Translations under genes and position numbers: made by a program
The notes under the pieces: model-generated
Database searches by the model: none
What the model saw: the letters and a program-made list of their open reading frames with translations, nothing else
Told to the model about the DNA's origin: nothing
In this document: positions 21,632-33,853 of the stretch, piece by piece
Layout: every line of letters begins with the position of its first letter
How positions within the stretch are numbered: position 1 is the stretch's first letter
Origin: Usnea hakonensis
Lineage: Eukaryota; Ascomycota; Lecanoromycetes; Lecanorales; Parmeliaceae
NCBI GenBank assembly: GCA_013423325.1
Contig: BLJB01000109.1
Coordinates: 1-64,000 of the forward strand
Reading direction: 5' to 3'
Length of the DNA stretch: 64,000 bases

Positions 21632-23803
21632 TCAAATGTCCCGGCAATAGGGGCATCTGCGATGGGGACAACAGTTACATCTTTCAGGGCAAAGAGCGCG
21701 GTTGTTGTTATCGTGGTGGCATTGATGGCACCACCAGAACCCACCAGGACCCCCCGTCACCCATCCCCCACCAGCCATGCCCCCTCCCCCACTAGGCTGG
21801 GGTACTGGGAACTCCGCGGCCATATCTGATGGCTCTGCGGATGAGGTGTCCTCATTGATCTTCGCGCTAGTCTTTGATATTTCCGACTTTCCGAGGACCG
21901 TTGGCTCAAGGTCTGTTATAGGCATGTCAAATGACTCTGCGGATGAGATGTCCTCATTAATCTTCGAGCTCTTCTTCGAGCTAGCCTTTGAGATTGCCGA
22001 CTTTCCAGCGCCCATTGGCTTGAGGTCTACTTTGGGTGACACATCATCGCAGAAGTCGAGGTCATCTTCTGACATCTCATCGTCAGAGAAGTCGTTAGGA
22101 GTATGGGCTGTTCCCTGTCTCTCATCAGACGAACGAAGACGTTGAGCTTGTATCTGCACTCGAGTGTAATGATAAATTTCTTCATCAACCGAATCATCAC
22201 GACCGGAAATCCCAAGACTCGTGGGGGAATCGCCGGCAAGGCCGCCGGGCGCGCGCGGGTTGGCCACCTCGGCACTGCTCGGTTCGACAACGGTCTGATC
22301 TGGGCCGTCTAATATTTGGCGATAGGCTATTCCGCAGGCGCTGAATGCGCGATGCTTAGTCAAAGCTTTTGAGTGGTGTGAGATTTAAACATACCAATCG
22401 ACCGCTTCAGCTTCAAGCTCTTCGTTGCTCTCTCCGCAGCTCGGACAGCTTCCCCTGGCTGTTTGCTGTTGCCAGAAGACCATGCTCATACTAATGTGCT
22501 GTCCAGGTCGAACAACTGTAGTCCAAGAACTTTTGAGACTAATAGCTTTTTTCCGCCTTGTATCTTCCAACACAAATTGACCCTTCTCTATTTTTCGAAG
22601 GCCTATGTCCTTAAAGTGGACCTTCAGAACGGCGACAAATGCCTGCAATAGTGGGGTCAGGAGGGCCATATGAATTGGGCTTTGGAGGTGGATGGTAGTA
22701 CGTACTTCGGCGGAGTTGATGAAATCAAGATGAAAATGAAATATCCGCCCGCGAGCATCAAGCAAAATCGCTGGATTCGAGAGGACCTTGGCAGGTATCT
22801 CTTTGTCCACCTTGATAAGATCAGAGATGGTTCGTAGATGTTCCATCACTTTTCGCTGGCCCTCGACCACGTCACCCCTACGGGTAGCTCCCTCAAGGAG
22901 AATATGGAGTAATTGCTGCTGGAAAGGCGTTGCACCTCTGCAAGATGTCAGCTACGTAGCTTCTGGTCTCTCGTATCAGGAATCGGAAAACACAAACTCT
23001 ACAAGTGAATCCTGTAAAGTAAGCAATGCTTGAAGTTGGGTCTTGCTTTCCAGAACATCGACGCCAATCTGAGCTGTAGTGGACTTCTGAGACGCGAATG
23101 CGCTTTCTAGATTCCGTGCTTGTGTATGTTGATGATCTCTATCTTCTGTATGCTGAGTGTTCATTAACTGCACTAAAGACGCTTGCGTATTGATGTTGCT
23201 TTGGATAATTGTATCTCGTTGGTCATTCAAGCCTTTTTTCAATTCCAGTAGCTGAGGACCGAAGTCTGATATTTTGGCGCCGATAGTCTTGATCAGAGCT
23301 TCGTGGGCGTCATTCCGTTTGCTTCAGTAAATCAGTACCAGCTGTACCGTGTGCATGACGTCCTCCTACACTTGCAGGGTAGCCAGCAGCATACCAATGG
23401 CCCCTGCGTGACATTGAACCCGACCTCGAAAGCTCTCGACATCGTTCTTCTTCCATATCGCCCATTGCACTTCACGTCCGCAATTTCTCAGTGTTGCCAA
23501 ACACCACTTCTTCCCAGATGTTTTTTCCAAGCTCTTGAATTTACTGTTCCGCCGTACAAATCTTTCCACGCATGCCCGACATTTTTCGACGGCTGCAATG
23601 AGGGCGGAGAATTCGGTCGTCTGCGTAGCGTCCGGAGACAGTGCTTCGATGCCCTCAAGCCCGCGATTGAGGCTTTGCAGCTCACTCCCAAGCTCTTTGT
23701 AGTCAGCCTGTGCGCCGTTGGTATCGCTGAGGCTGTGGACAATGTCTATCAGGGTGTTGATGCCGGCGATGAAGTCGCCCACGGAGATACCGAATCCAAC
23801 CAT
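21632..23803 (-). CDS. Fungal ULD (ubiquitin-like) domain protein with C-terminal zinc-ribbon-like tail
   Basis: Multi-exon gene, start at the ATG at 23803 (MVGFGISVGDFIAGINTL). The N-terminal region is the helical NLR-associated type found in many fungal proteins (SDTNGAQADYKELGSELQSL). The second exon begins after an in-frame splice near 23390/23335. A coiled-coil segment rich in Gln, His and Asp follows (23240-22980). The third part holds a ULD-type fold: VLEGQRKVMEHL-like helix, ILLDARGRIFHFHLDF, LKVHFKDIGL and the ARGSCPSCGE Cys pair, with an intron near 22640-22710. The last exon encodes an acidic linker with a twice-repeated SSAE.FDMP/SAEPSDM unit and ends in a Cys-rich tail (WWCHQCHH, then CPERCNCCPHRRCPYC) that looks like paired zinc knuckles. 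The role is unknown; such architectures are suspected in signalling or incompatibility. Confidence 0.75.
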
Positions 23804-24501
23804 GAGTAAGTTGTATATGCATTGAACTGCTGGATCCTTCGCGGTGAGTAGTGACGGTAGCCATAATGACGGTGAAGAGCGAGGCTGTGGGAGACAAGGC
23901 TGGCAGTCTTGCTCCAATCAATATTTTGGCCCTTTTGCGCAATCGAATATTTGGACTACCGTATTCTATAACGTTTGATGTAACCGAGCGAGGGGAGCAG
24001 ACAATAAGCTGCCATATATACTAGTAAAGCGGATTCTCGTCAATCTGTTGCTATGATTTCTGCTACCTGGGAGGGTCAAATTCAAGGCTGATTGTCATGA
24101 GCAAGCTACCGTTACTTTGATAGCACGAATGTGAACTCGGCAGCTCTTGGCACTCTGGGAGCACTACATGAACTTAAGAACCATGGTGCAAAGAACAAAA
24201 TGTAGAGAACTTCTAAAGAATGGATGACGTGCTTAAGCATAGCAGAGAAGTAAGCTCCTGGTCCGCCGTACGTAAGAGAAGTAAGTAGTCAGTCTGATTG
24301 ATTGGCCATTGACCATTTATCCGTGTCTTCACAGTACGTATCTTGGAGTTTTTTGAGACAGCGGCAGCAAATCAGTGCCCTACCATCACTGACTAAAGTA
24401 GATAGATACACGAGTCTGGATCTTTCAACGTTCTACCATCTGGGTCTTGGGCCTGGCGGTTCTATCAACAGAACCGGGTGCATGTCCTGATTCCTCGTGT
24501 C
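23804..24501. other. Intergenic region
   Basis: 5' flank of the ULD gene and 3' flank of the next gene. Nothing else recognised. Confidence 0.5.
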
Positions 24502-25640
24502 TTACCATCCCATCGGCCCATAATCCCCACGGGGCTGCACCTGGATCCCATCCTCCAGCTCCATGCTCTCGTTCTCGTGCTCTCCAGCAGTGTCATCCCC
24601 GCCATCTGTATCCTGGCTCTCATTCTCGTCCTCTTGATCGCTCCCCCCCTTCCCGCTCTCGTTCTCGCGCTCTCCAGCAATGTCCTCCCCACCATCTATA
24701 TCCTGGCTCTCAGTCTCGTCCTCTTGATCGCTGTCCTCCTCCTCAGTCGAAGAATCTCCACCATCCGTACCCTGGCCCACCTGTCCACCGCTCTCCTGTC
24801 CTTTCTCCGGCTTTACTCGTACCCTCTTGCGACTACCAGGAGGCCCTACTAGCACGTATCGGGGCTTTTCAGTATCGTCGTCACTATCCTCATGCTCCTC
24901 CTCGGAATCAGGTTCGTCAACTGTCCGCTCGCTTACAATCACGACTAGAAGGCGATTTCGAGGCGAACAGTCACTGATCGTGTATCCCCAACTACCAGCA
25001 GCCGTTCGGCCCCAGCCAGATTTCATCCATACAGGCTCTTTCCACTCCGATCCGTCTTGCATTTCAAGCGGCAGTTTGACCCCCAAGCGGAGAAGCTGGT
25101 CATACAGCCATTTCTTGCCAACTCTCTTCGCCTTTGCCTCGGACAGATACACCCCGAGCGTTCCACAGGGTTGGATTTTTCTCAAGCTGTCTTGACTCCA
25201 GGAGATTTGAGGCAATCCCTCGTGGGTGAGGGTCAAGTGTTGAGTGGTCACCCGGTCTTCGATCCAGGTGACAAGGATAGGTTTTCCATTCAGCAGAGTG
25301 ATCGAGTCAGTGGTGTCCTTGTGGGCCCATAACGCTGCATCATAGGTGAGGACGTAGACTTTTTGCGATGATGACGATGTAGATTTAGTGGGATCCGCTT
25401 TCGAAGGTCCTCCAGAGGTCAAGATGTCCGCATGCCGTTGGGTGGAGAAGGTATCTGGACGAGTTTGGCTCGTGTAGCCACCGCTTGAACTAGGTTCAGG
25501 AATGCCTATGAAACTGTCAGTCATGGGTACTCCCCACTGTTGTGTGAGGCAACATGGGACTGATTACCTGAATTCATGCTGTTGGTCGATGTTTCTGCCT
25601 CCTCTGGATTTCCAACAAGATTGGTGGTGCTAGAGCTCAT
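24502..25640 (-). CDS. Hypothetical acidic protein with duplicated C-terminal repeat
   Basis: Two-exon gene. Exon 1 begins at the ATG at 25640 (MSSSTTNLVGNPEE) and splices in frame from about 25570 to 25507, giving about 358 residues. No known domain is recognised. The central part (residues about 75-200) is globular-looking, with many Trp and aromatic residues (WIEDRVTTQHLTLTH, WKEPVWMKSGWGR, TAAGSWGY). The C-terminal 110 residues are disordered and acidic: two adjacent copies of an about 26-residue unit carrying SDQEDE.ESQD.DGG and AGE.ENES. No signal peptide or membrane span is seen. A short basic patch (GSRKRVRVKPEK) precedes the acidic tail and could be a nuclear signal. Function unknown. 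Confidence 0.65.
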
Positions 25641-26412
25641 CTTTCGAATCGTGTGATGTTGGTGTTGGATAATGTGAAGGAGCGTCGCAGTGGCTGCCAG
25701 GAAAGTTTTTTAAAGCACAAATGCTTCCGTGTGTCCTGGTGTTTCCCAGCCGATAGGTGTTCCGGAGCATTCTAAACTTTTCGAATCACAACACCAAACA
25801 ACACAGCCAACGACACCCACAAAAGCAATCTCCATGTCTCTGTGACACCCATTATCCCAAAGCTCTTCCTAATTCCATAGACGGAAGTAAGATGATATGG
25901 GAAGTCCATACATGACCACAACACGACATTGGCACCACATCCATCACAGCTCTCCACTCCACCAAACAAACAAAGAACATCACCAATAACAACATGCTTC
26001 CTCTCCCATCCAGTGCTGGAAAGACATCCATGACCTCATCTTGTCCGGACCCATACTAGCAGTGAGTCTCTGTCCGTTATCGAACGTGACCGCTAACAAC
26101 AACGTCGATGTTCTCCGGCTGGGATCAGTATACCATCTGCATTGTTGATGGTCAGGATAGGATATCTGCTCTGCAGTCACTCTCCTAACGCCGTGATGTG
26201 CTGATATATATATATGTATATCCTGAAAAATTATTCTACGTCCTAAAGAATCGCCAAACGACCCATAACAACAAATCCCAACAACAAAATCCACCGCACA
26301 CAAAAGCCGCCATAAGCGAGCGCTACGCCAAACGAAGAACACAAAAACACTCAACACCTGCTCCTCTCCTCCTCTTCATTCACTTCACTCTTCACTCTTT
26401 CCTTTTCAATAA
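25641..26412. other. Intergenic region
   Basis: Between a gene on the - strand and the repeat block. Short frames on both strands lack domains. A TA-rich stretch occurs at 26202-26222. Confidence 0.45.
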
Positions 26413-26456
26413 ACAACCAACAACAACCAACAACAACCAACAACAACCAACAACAA
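26413..26456. repeat. 10-base minisatellite (CAACAACCAA)
   Basis: Four direct copies of a CAACAACCAA unit with no visible divergence. It lies immediately next to the larger tandem-repeat block. Confidence 0.85.
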
Positions 26457-26487
26457 AGAATTTCAAACCCATTTCAAACACCAGCAA

Positions 26488-27118
26488 TCTACCGAAAATA
26501 GATAGATATACGTCCTCAGTCAAAGCGTATGAACGAATGAACGAAACTCTCTCAATGTAGCAAGTACCTCTTCTTTCACAACAAGGGACATTATAATATA
26601 CACCTACGTATACCCTTCCCTATCCTCTGCTTTTTCAGTCTATATATATAACTAATACTATACTTTTAATTCTATTTTTAACACCCCAAACACCTAGAAA
26701 TCTATCGAAAAAGATATATACACTCACTCAAAAGTATATAAAGAAATAAATGAATAAATAGAACTTTCCTCAATGAAGTAAGCACTTTTCTTTCACAACA
26801 GCGGGACATTACAATATACGCCTACATATACCTTACCCTACCCTTTCCTTTCCTTTTTCAGTCTACTCTACATATACAACTAATCCTATACTTTTAATTC
26901 TACTATAAAAACCCCAAAAACTCAGAAAATCTACCGAAAAATAAATAGATATACGCACTTAGAGCGTATATATGTATGAATAAATAAATTAAATTTCCTC
27001 AACTTAGTAAGTATCTCTTCTTTCACAATAGGGATATTACAATATACACCTACGTATACCGTACCCTATCCTCTACTTTTTCACTCTACATATACAACTA
27101 ATACCATACTTTTAATCC
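26488..27118. repeat. Tandem array of ~215-230 base units, about 2.8 copies
   Basis: Three imperfect direct copies start at about 26488, 26702 and 26930. Each carries the same ordered blocks: CTAYCGAAAA, a TAGATATAY stretch, TTTCCTCAA or CTCTCAATG, CTTTCACAACA, GACATTAYAATATA, CCTAYRTATACC, TTTTTCAGTCTA, and ATACTTTTAATTCTA. The third copy is truncated where it meets the C-rich 3' end of the chromate transporter gene. The units are AT-rich and contain no coding frame. Confidence 0.85.
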
Positions 27119-27169
27119 CTATTCCCCCCCCCTCACACCTACATATCCCCCCCGCCCCTCCCCCTCCCC

Positions 27170-28851
27170 TCAACCCCCCCTAAAAACAGCCCACCACCCA
27201 ACCCCCATCCCCCCCCCCAACAAAATAGCCACCGGCGGCCTCAACCCAAACCACCCCCCCCCCACAAACGCCGTCCCCGTAATAGTCACCAACCACGGAT
27301 CCCCCCCCAACGGGCTCCCCCCCGCCACCTTCTCCGTCAAATAACCCATCTGCCAAAGCTTATACACCGCCGTAAACACGAGCCCAACGGCCGCGGCATT
27401 GACGCCCCTAAGCGTAGCCAAAAACCACGCTTTATCCCTCAACACTCGCCACAAACCCATGAAGCCCACAACCATGAACAAGCCCGGCGCATACATACCC
27501 ACAAACGCGATCGCGGCGCCGAGGTAAGATGGCACGGACGTGCCCGCGACGGCGAGGGAGCCGAGATAGATTGCGAAATTGAAATTGGGGCCTGGGAAGG
27601 CTTGGATGACGGCGAGGCCGAGGAGGAAGTCTCGGGGGGAGACCCAGCCGGGGGAGACGATGTATTCGCGGAGTAGAGGGATGACGACGGGACCGCCGCC
27701 GAAGATGATGGTGCCGGCGAGGTAGAGGGAGGAGAAGAGGGAGAAGGCGTGGGATGGGTGGGGGAGGGTGGCGTGGAGGGCGATGGTCAGGATGAAGGTT
27801 GTGAGGAAGATGGCGATTATGGTGGTGCCGAGGGGCCAGGTCATGGTGGAGATGTCGCCCGTTGGGGTTATTGGGGGTTTTTGAATGAGATCTTCTTGTT
27901 GAGGTTTTGCGAGGGGATGGCGGGTTGGGGGGTTGGGGACAGGTCGGGGGTAGCGGAAGGCGAGATCTGAGACGCTGCTTCGGGCTGAGAACGCGGGAGG
28001 TGGTGGTGGTGGAAGCGGTTTGTTATAGTCTTCCGATGAGCGAGAACTGTTGTACCAGGATCCCTGTTCCAAATCCTTCGATGTTATCCTTTTCTTCTCA
28101 TCTTCCGTTGGCTTCCGCCTACGAAACATCCTGACAACCTTCTGAGGGTATCCAGAGTCCCACACGAGCGTCGTGACACCCGCGCCGAGCATTATGACAG
28201 GATAGTACCAAAGCGCCGTGTATAGCATCCCCATTACTCCTCCCAGATAGACCAGCAACCGAGTGAGCTTGTCCGTGATGGCGCGTTCAGAGAGTCGCAC
28301 CGCAGCTAAAGCGATGATGCCCACCGTTGCCGCATTTAGACCGGAGAGCAATGCATAGACCGGTTCAGGAAGTGTGTTGCCAACTTTTGATATGCCCAAT
28401 CCCAAGCAATACATGCCCAGAGCGCCAGGAAGACTGAAGCTTGTGTCAGCGCCGGAATGGGATGAGAGTGTTCGGGAGAACTCACCAAAATAATGCAAAT
28501 GCAAGAAACCCAGCCAAAAATCCGCTATGAATGGTATTGATACAGAAGAGCATTTTGGTGCTTGCCGATCCAGGCAACGCTTGACTGATGGCGAAAATTT
28601 GTTGGTACTTGTTACACATCAGCGCATGACTCCATTGATAGAAGTCTACAGTCTTACCATTGGTTCATCGATCCATCCTAGGTCTGTCACAAATCTTTCG
28701 TGGAACTGCGCCGTCGTTAGCTTTCACAGCGGCGCTTTTGTCGACGGATTCGTCTTACGGTCTGGAACTGTACAGCGGGTCCGCCAAACGCTGTGAAGCC
28801 TACGTGCCAATTGGCCATAATCACATCTCGATATCGTCCCCATATCCTCAT
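27170..28851 (-). CDS. Chromate ion transporter (CHR family)
   Basis: Long-chain CHR transporter built of two homologous halves, expected to move chromate or sulfate across a membrane. Exons read from the ATG at 28851 (MRIWGRYRDV) through GFTAFGGPAVQFQT, then FHERFVTDLGWIDEPM, then YQQIFAISQALPG, then the long last exon (about 28450-27170). The three introns (about 50 bases each) preserve frame. Each half carries the family signature: FGGPAV in the first and FGGGPVVIPLLREYIV with IQAFPGPNFNFAIYLG in the second. The halves are joined by a hydrophilic, basic and Pro-rich linker. The frame runs upstream to a GTG at 28917, but only the ATG at 28851 is a usable start. The coding strand is C-rich in the linker and G-rich at the 3' end, so the last 50 residues are Gly-rich. 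Confidence 0.9.
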
Positions 28852-29457
28852 CTTCTGCTGTGGCTGTCTGAAGAACAATCCGGGATGAGGGCGTAGTAGA
28901 CCGCTTTTGTGGGGCACATAGAATTATCGTAAAGATATCTTTCTCAGACGCTGGATAGAAATGGAGAGACCATCTCTGGCATTCCAGTATACAGGACAAA
29001 AGAGAAAAGACATGAACTTATCCGAAATAACGCAAAGGGAAATGAACGACATTCCACTTACATCTTACAGTCTACCTAATTCGACGTTCGCGTACCCGTA
29101 AGTGGACGCATCCTCGCATGGATGCGATATGACGGCCTTGATTTTTTACAGGCAAGGTGAACAAGAAGGCTTGAAATCGAGTGGACAATCATTGGTGTTT
29201 CAGAAGGTCTGTGCATGGATCGGATGTATCCGCAAACCTTGACCGTCCAATTGACATCCAATCCGAAGATTCCTCAGGTTCATGAGCCAAACGCTTATAT
29301 ACACACATCCAAATGATTTGCACGTGGATGTAACCGTCAACCTAAACCAATCCGTGATTCATCCTTTGGGTTTGGCTTCGAGCTCTTCGCTGCATCAGGA
29401 AGCCGATGCCTTCTGATTCGAGGCATCGATATTTGCATGAGCCGAACATCTAGATTA
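28852..29457. other. Intergenic region
   Basis: No gene recognised between the chromate transporter start and the 3' end of the next gene on the same strand. Confidence 0.45.
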
Positions 29458-30821
29458 CTAGTTACCTATGTTTCCCCGCAACCCCAGTTTTTCGGTTTCG
29501 ATATGCGACGTGCCTGAGCGTGCCGCTCCCACACCCGCAGAGCCTTGTGCGGCTACGACCGATGCCGATAGATGGTCCGGGCGTCCGACAGCCAGTCGAT
29601 TCTGAAAATCAGAAACCATAATCTCTGTGCCAAGAAGTAATTTGAACTCACCTAGATCCAAAGCACCTTATCTGTCGAACACCCGTCAACACGGTCACAC
29701 AGTCGGCGATACAATTTTGTTTACCTCAATTGAGACTCACTCGTCGAGCGCACGTAGAAATATCTGCTGGTGCCACGAGAAGAGGTCCTGTACCGACGTA
29801 AAAATCGCTGGTCTCTTGGATACTGGTGAAAGAGGGAGCCATATCTGAATAGTGATTGTGGACTTCGGAGCGGCTGTTGTCGACGACATGTGTGGTCATT
29901 TCAATCTCTGCCTCTTCGTTGTGGAGGTTGTCTGGGCGCCACCCCAATAAGCCAACGAGGACTACGATCCAGTGCAAGAAGAGAAGCATTGTGGACATTA
30001 ATCCCAAGAATACCATTGCGTAGGCGAAGAATCTAGTATGCAGGTCAGTCCGGCGCAATAAGATTGTTGGATCAGCCATACAGTTTCCCGAGCACCGGAT
30101 TCTGCATCTCATCCGACGTAATTTGTGGAGGTATTTCAGACATCCAGACTGCACATTGATCAAAGTAAACTTTGCTGACGTAGGCTTGAAGGAAGCAGAC
30201 GACGAGGGCAGCTAGGACCCAAAGCAGTTGAGCTCGGCGTGTTGCTAGCATACCCTGCTTCTTGATGTGGAATATTGCATGAGTCCCACGAGGGTAACTT
30301 TCATCGTGCTCAGGTTTAACCTTTTTAAATAGTCCGGCGGTCTTATGGAAGGCGAGCACGGCAAAGAAAGCGGGTATGGCCATGAGCTCTTCGCAATTTG
30401 AGAAAGGCCAAATCGAATAGCTCGGGCAGCTGGGTTCCATAATATCGAGGCAACCTGAGGCTTTAGAAACTTACAATGGACGCGTTTGGTGCATGAGCGA
30501 CCTAGCCAATAAAATACAATAGTGATAATGGCGCAAGCAACTGTGAGAAAATTACCAGGAGCAGAGATGATGAATGTTGACAAGCCGAAGGAAACAGGAA
30601 CAGAGGTTGCACCGGGAGGTCTGTTGCGACTGCCTTTTTACTCTGCGATATTTATGTTGGGCAGGCCAGTGAATTCCTATCTGCCAGTGCATCAAAAAAT
30701 TGCTCTCTTTCCAACTCAATGATACTTTATATGCTTGATTGGCAAAGTCCAACAAAGCAGTCGCATTGGCCATGCTGTTGCCTGTTTCGCTCGACATGGC
30801 TAGGCACAGAAGTATGGCCAT
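29458..30821 (-). CDS. Hypothetical multi-span membrane protein
   Basis: Gene model with about five exons on the - strand, starting at the ATG at 30821 (MAILLCLAMSSE). Consecutive pieces in different frames carry hydrophobic spans: FGLSTFIISAPGNFLTV with AIITIVFYWL, FFAVLAFHKTAGLF, LLWVLAALVVCFLQAYV, then YAMVFLGLMSTMLLFLHWIV. A hydrophilic tail follows (residues after GWRPDNLHNEEAEI), ending at about 29458. This pattern of four or five spans, a conserved FDQC in a loop and a cytosolic acidic tail resembles uncharacterised fungal membrane proteins; I do not recognise a named family. Several splice junctions could not be fixed: one apparent intron would be only about 20 bases, which is too short, so a sequence error or different splicing is possible. 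Confidence 0.5.
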
Positions 30822-31972
30822 CTTGAACCCGATCTAAAGATTATGATAGGTACTTAAGCCGGAGAGCGTACCCTACGCGGTTGTCTCGAGTATCGGAGGA
30901 CCTGTAGAGTATTCTGTATCCTATGCGCGATTCAAATGCCACCTCAGTCTTCAAAAAATGTGCTGTTGACTGTCGCGTCCGAAAGTCCTTACCAACTATT
31001 TTGCACTCATGAATAACAAGACCAAGCCTATAGCCCCAAATGATCGCATGATGGCTGTATGACCTGAATCTTCAGCTCAGTTTGACCTCTCACCTCTCAT
31101 GAGTCTTCTCCACTTTCTCACTCGCTACTTACTGACCGCCCCTCGATGCTATCCTCGCCACCAATATCGCCATATTATCACTTCGCCCTCACCCCAAAGA
31201 TACCCAACCAACCACAACACTCCAGACAAGCGGATATGAAAACCCGACCATCAATGGGTTTGGATCAACCAGCAACCACACCCACCCATTCCCATAAAAA
31301 GCCCTGCATCCGTTGCCCAGAGCTATCCAAGCTGTCACATTTACAACTCTAGCGCCGCTGCAGCCGTTAGACCTTACGGCTCTGCAGGACGCGACACTTG
31401 TTGCTCCGCGTGCTGTTGCTGTTGCTGGTTCTTGAAGAGAGAGGTACTCGGCCGGGTTTCTGGAAGGTTTGTGCGAGGGTGGGTTGGGGTGGGGAAGTGG
31501 TTGAGTTGAGAGCCGGGGGGGTTGGGGGGGAGGTGGAGAGACGGGCTGAGATGTTCCTTTGACTAGGAGCAGGGGGGATGATGAGGTGGGGAGAATGTGG
31601 CTTGTGTTTTGAGGACAAATTGGATGGCTGAGGGGGGCAGTGATGGTGCTAGATTCGGGTTGAGTTTGTGTCTACGTTGGTTCTATGTCACAGAATGAGG
31701 GGATATACATACACATCTTCAAGTTCAGTACGTCAGAGGATGATGGCGTTTTCTTGAAACCCCACAGTCTCGATAGGGCAATTCTTCAATCTTTATGAGC
31801 ACATTTCTGATGCAACAACTACGTTTTATGTTCTGTTACACACGACCAAACCTACAAAATCCAATTATCATGCGGCTCAGCAGCCTCAAGTCCCCCAGTG
31901 GCCGCATGTTCTGAGTCTCTGTCTATTTGGAGTTTCTTATGCGTGCCATTCCTTCCCTATGACGAGGAAGAT
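30822..31972. other. Intergenic region
   Basis: No gene recognised. The + strand is C-rich around 31140-31350 and G-rich around 31440-31650, another C-then-G skew switch. The frames across it are low complexity. Confidence 0.5.
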
Positions 31973-33853
31973 CTAGTCATCTTCTTTGGATTCTGTCTGT
32001 TCCTGAGGCTCTTTCGCCTTTGGCTTCTTGACTGAGGTCCAATTACATCCCAGCAGCAAGAGAAACGAGATGACCGGCGCTGCGGCGGGAATATACTGTT
32101 TCGGACTTTAGCTTTGAATTTCGATATCGAGACACGGCTTGACCAAACATACAAAGACTTGCGTTACCGCATTGCTATATGCTTGAAGTACTACTGTCAG
32201 GTCGCTGCTACTGACCACTGACCTTATATTAGTTGCGCCGACAGACATTACTTTGCTGGCAAGGTCTGGCGGAACAACCCGAGAAAGATTCGCGGATAGG
32301 CGGCTGTTGAAAAGCGTTTGGCCGATGGATAAAAAGATGGCACAACTGGTCGAGATGCCGAATAACAACGTTGTGGCTCCGATTGGGACGAGGTCTTGTG
32401 AAAGAGATGCCTGCATGCCGAGATGAGCCTGTAGGTACATCAGATCAGGCGCTGTTCGGAGCGGGTCGTTGATGATGCCTACCAAATTCGAAGCAAGGGA
32501 ATACCCAATGCCTCCAAATATCTGATAGCCAATCCAATGGCCATCAGATATGCCAGGATGGATTGTCGTCAAGAGACCACCGCCGATACACACCATTACC
32601 TCCGCGAACAGTAGAAACGGGTTCCATGTTCCCAGTTGCATTACGATGCCCGCGCCTATCATCGACGCGAGGGCGTCAGAAATGACAGTGGGTAGGTACC
32701 TGATACCGCTAGCCTCTGGGTTTACTCCTAGGACGGCTTGGAACCAAATGGGTAGCCAGTAAACGATAGTCTGAAACGGTCCATTCACGAATATGGAGCT
32801 AGAGAAGATGAGCGAGGCGTTCCTATTCTTGAATAGCTTCGGAGGAATCAGTGCTGTATCTTGCAGGTACAGTTGCCATGGAATAAAGGCAAGCATAGTC
32901 ACGCCAAAACCGATGAAGAGGCCAATGACTACTGACGACCTCCAAGCATAAGCCGTCCCACTGAATTGGAGGGCCAGGAGCAGCATTGTTATAGAGCCAG
33001 CGAATAGAACAAAGCCTAAGCCGTCTAGACCTTTAATCTTTTCCAGTAATCGGGCTTTTTCGGTCGCTGCTCCCTTGATACGGAATAAAAACAGAATGAG
33101 GACCGCGGCGAAACCTCCGATTGGGAGGTTGAGATAGAAGCACCACCGCCAGGTGATATGCTCGGTAAAAGCGCCAGCAATGACGGGGCCGACGATACTA
33201 GCAATAGCAAATGTCGAGCTCATCGTTCCCGTCCAGATGGCGCGCTTGTGGAGCGGAATGATTGTCGTCAGCAGAACAAAGCCTCCGGCAAAGACCCCCG
33301 AGGCTCCGAACCCTGCTACAGCTCTTCCAGCTATAAGCGCATTCGATGTCGGTGCCAGGGCGCAAACCAAACTTCCAAGCTCAAATACTCCTAGGTAGGC
33401 CAGGTAGACCGTTCGCTTTGGAAACAGAATGAACGTCTTACCGGCAAGAGGCTGGGTTGCGCGTCTGGACGCAAATTAGTGGGGTTACAGGGCAAGTGAG
33501 GGTATGAAGACTTACAATGCGATATAGAACGCTGATCCGTACCATCCTACGTCTCTGATAGAGTGGAATTGAGATGTAATGACTGGGACCGCAGTCGCGA
33601 TCAAGTTGAAGTCCTTTTCTCAGTCAGCCCATACTCGGACATGAGTGAAATGTTCTGGTTATTGCTTGCTTACTAGCCCGACTAAAAATGTGCAGAGACA
33701 GATGCCAGTGTGAATCAGAAGGAGTTTGATGCCTTTGACTTCGTTCTCGGGATCGATATCCATCTCAGGAGGCTCGTCACTGTTCGAGCTGACATGTCCT
33801 TGTGGAGACTCAGGTTGATTATTCTCCTTGGTATCATCCTGTTTCGTCTCCAT
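31973..33853 (-). CDS. DHA2-family MFS multidrug/metabolite efflux pump
   Basis: Fourteen-span drug:proton antiporter of the type often found in toxin and secondary-metabolite clusters, expected in the plasma membrane. It starts at the ATG at 33853 (METKQDDTKENNQ) with an acidic cytosolic tail, then a first span and splice into DFNLIATAVPVIT, then DVGWYGSAFYIAL. The main exon (33390-32150) carries motif A region PLAGKTFILFPKR, GRAVAGFGASGVFAGG, motif C GPVIAGAFTEHITWRWCFYLNLPIGG and the later spans. A 3' intron at about 32145-32098 leads to a last exon ending EPQEQTESKEDD at 31973; without it the frame would stop early at 32108. The exporter lies 3 kb from the O-methyltransferase, but no core synthase gene is nearby. 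Confidence 0.9.

Noticed and set aside
24447..24977. Long + strand frame opposite the acidic hypothetical gene
   Set aside because: It is the antisense shadow of the repeated acidic C-terminus.
32108..32160. DHA2 pump ending at 32108
   Set aside because: A GTATGT donor and CAG acceptor allow an in-frame last exon with a final membrane span and a charged tail ending at 31973.
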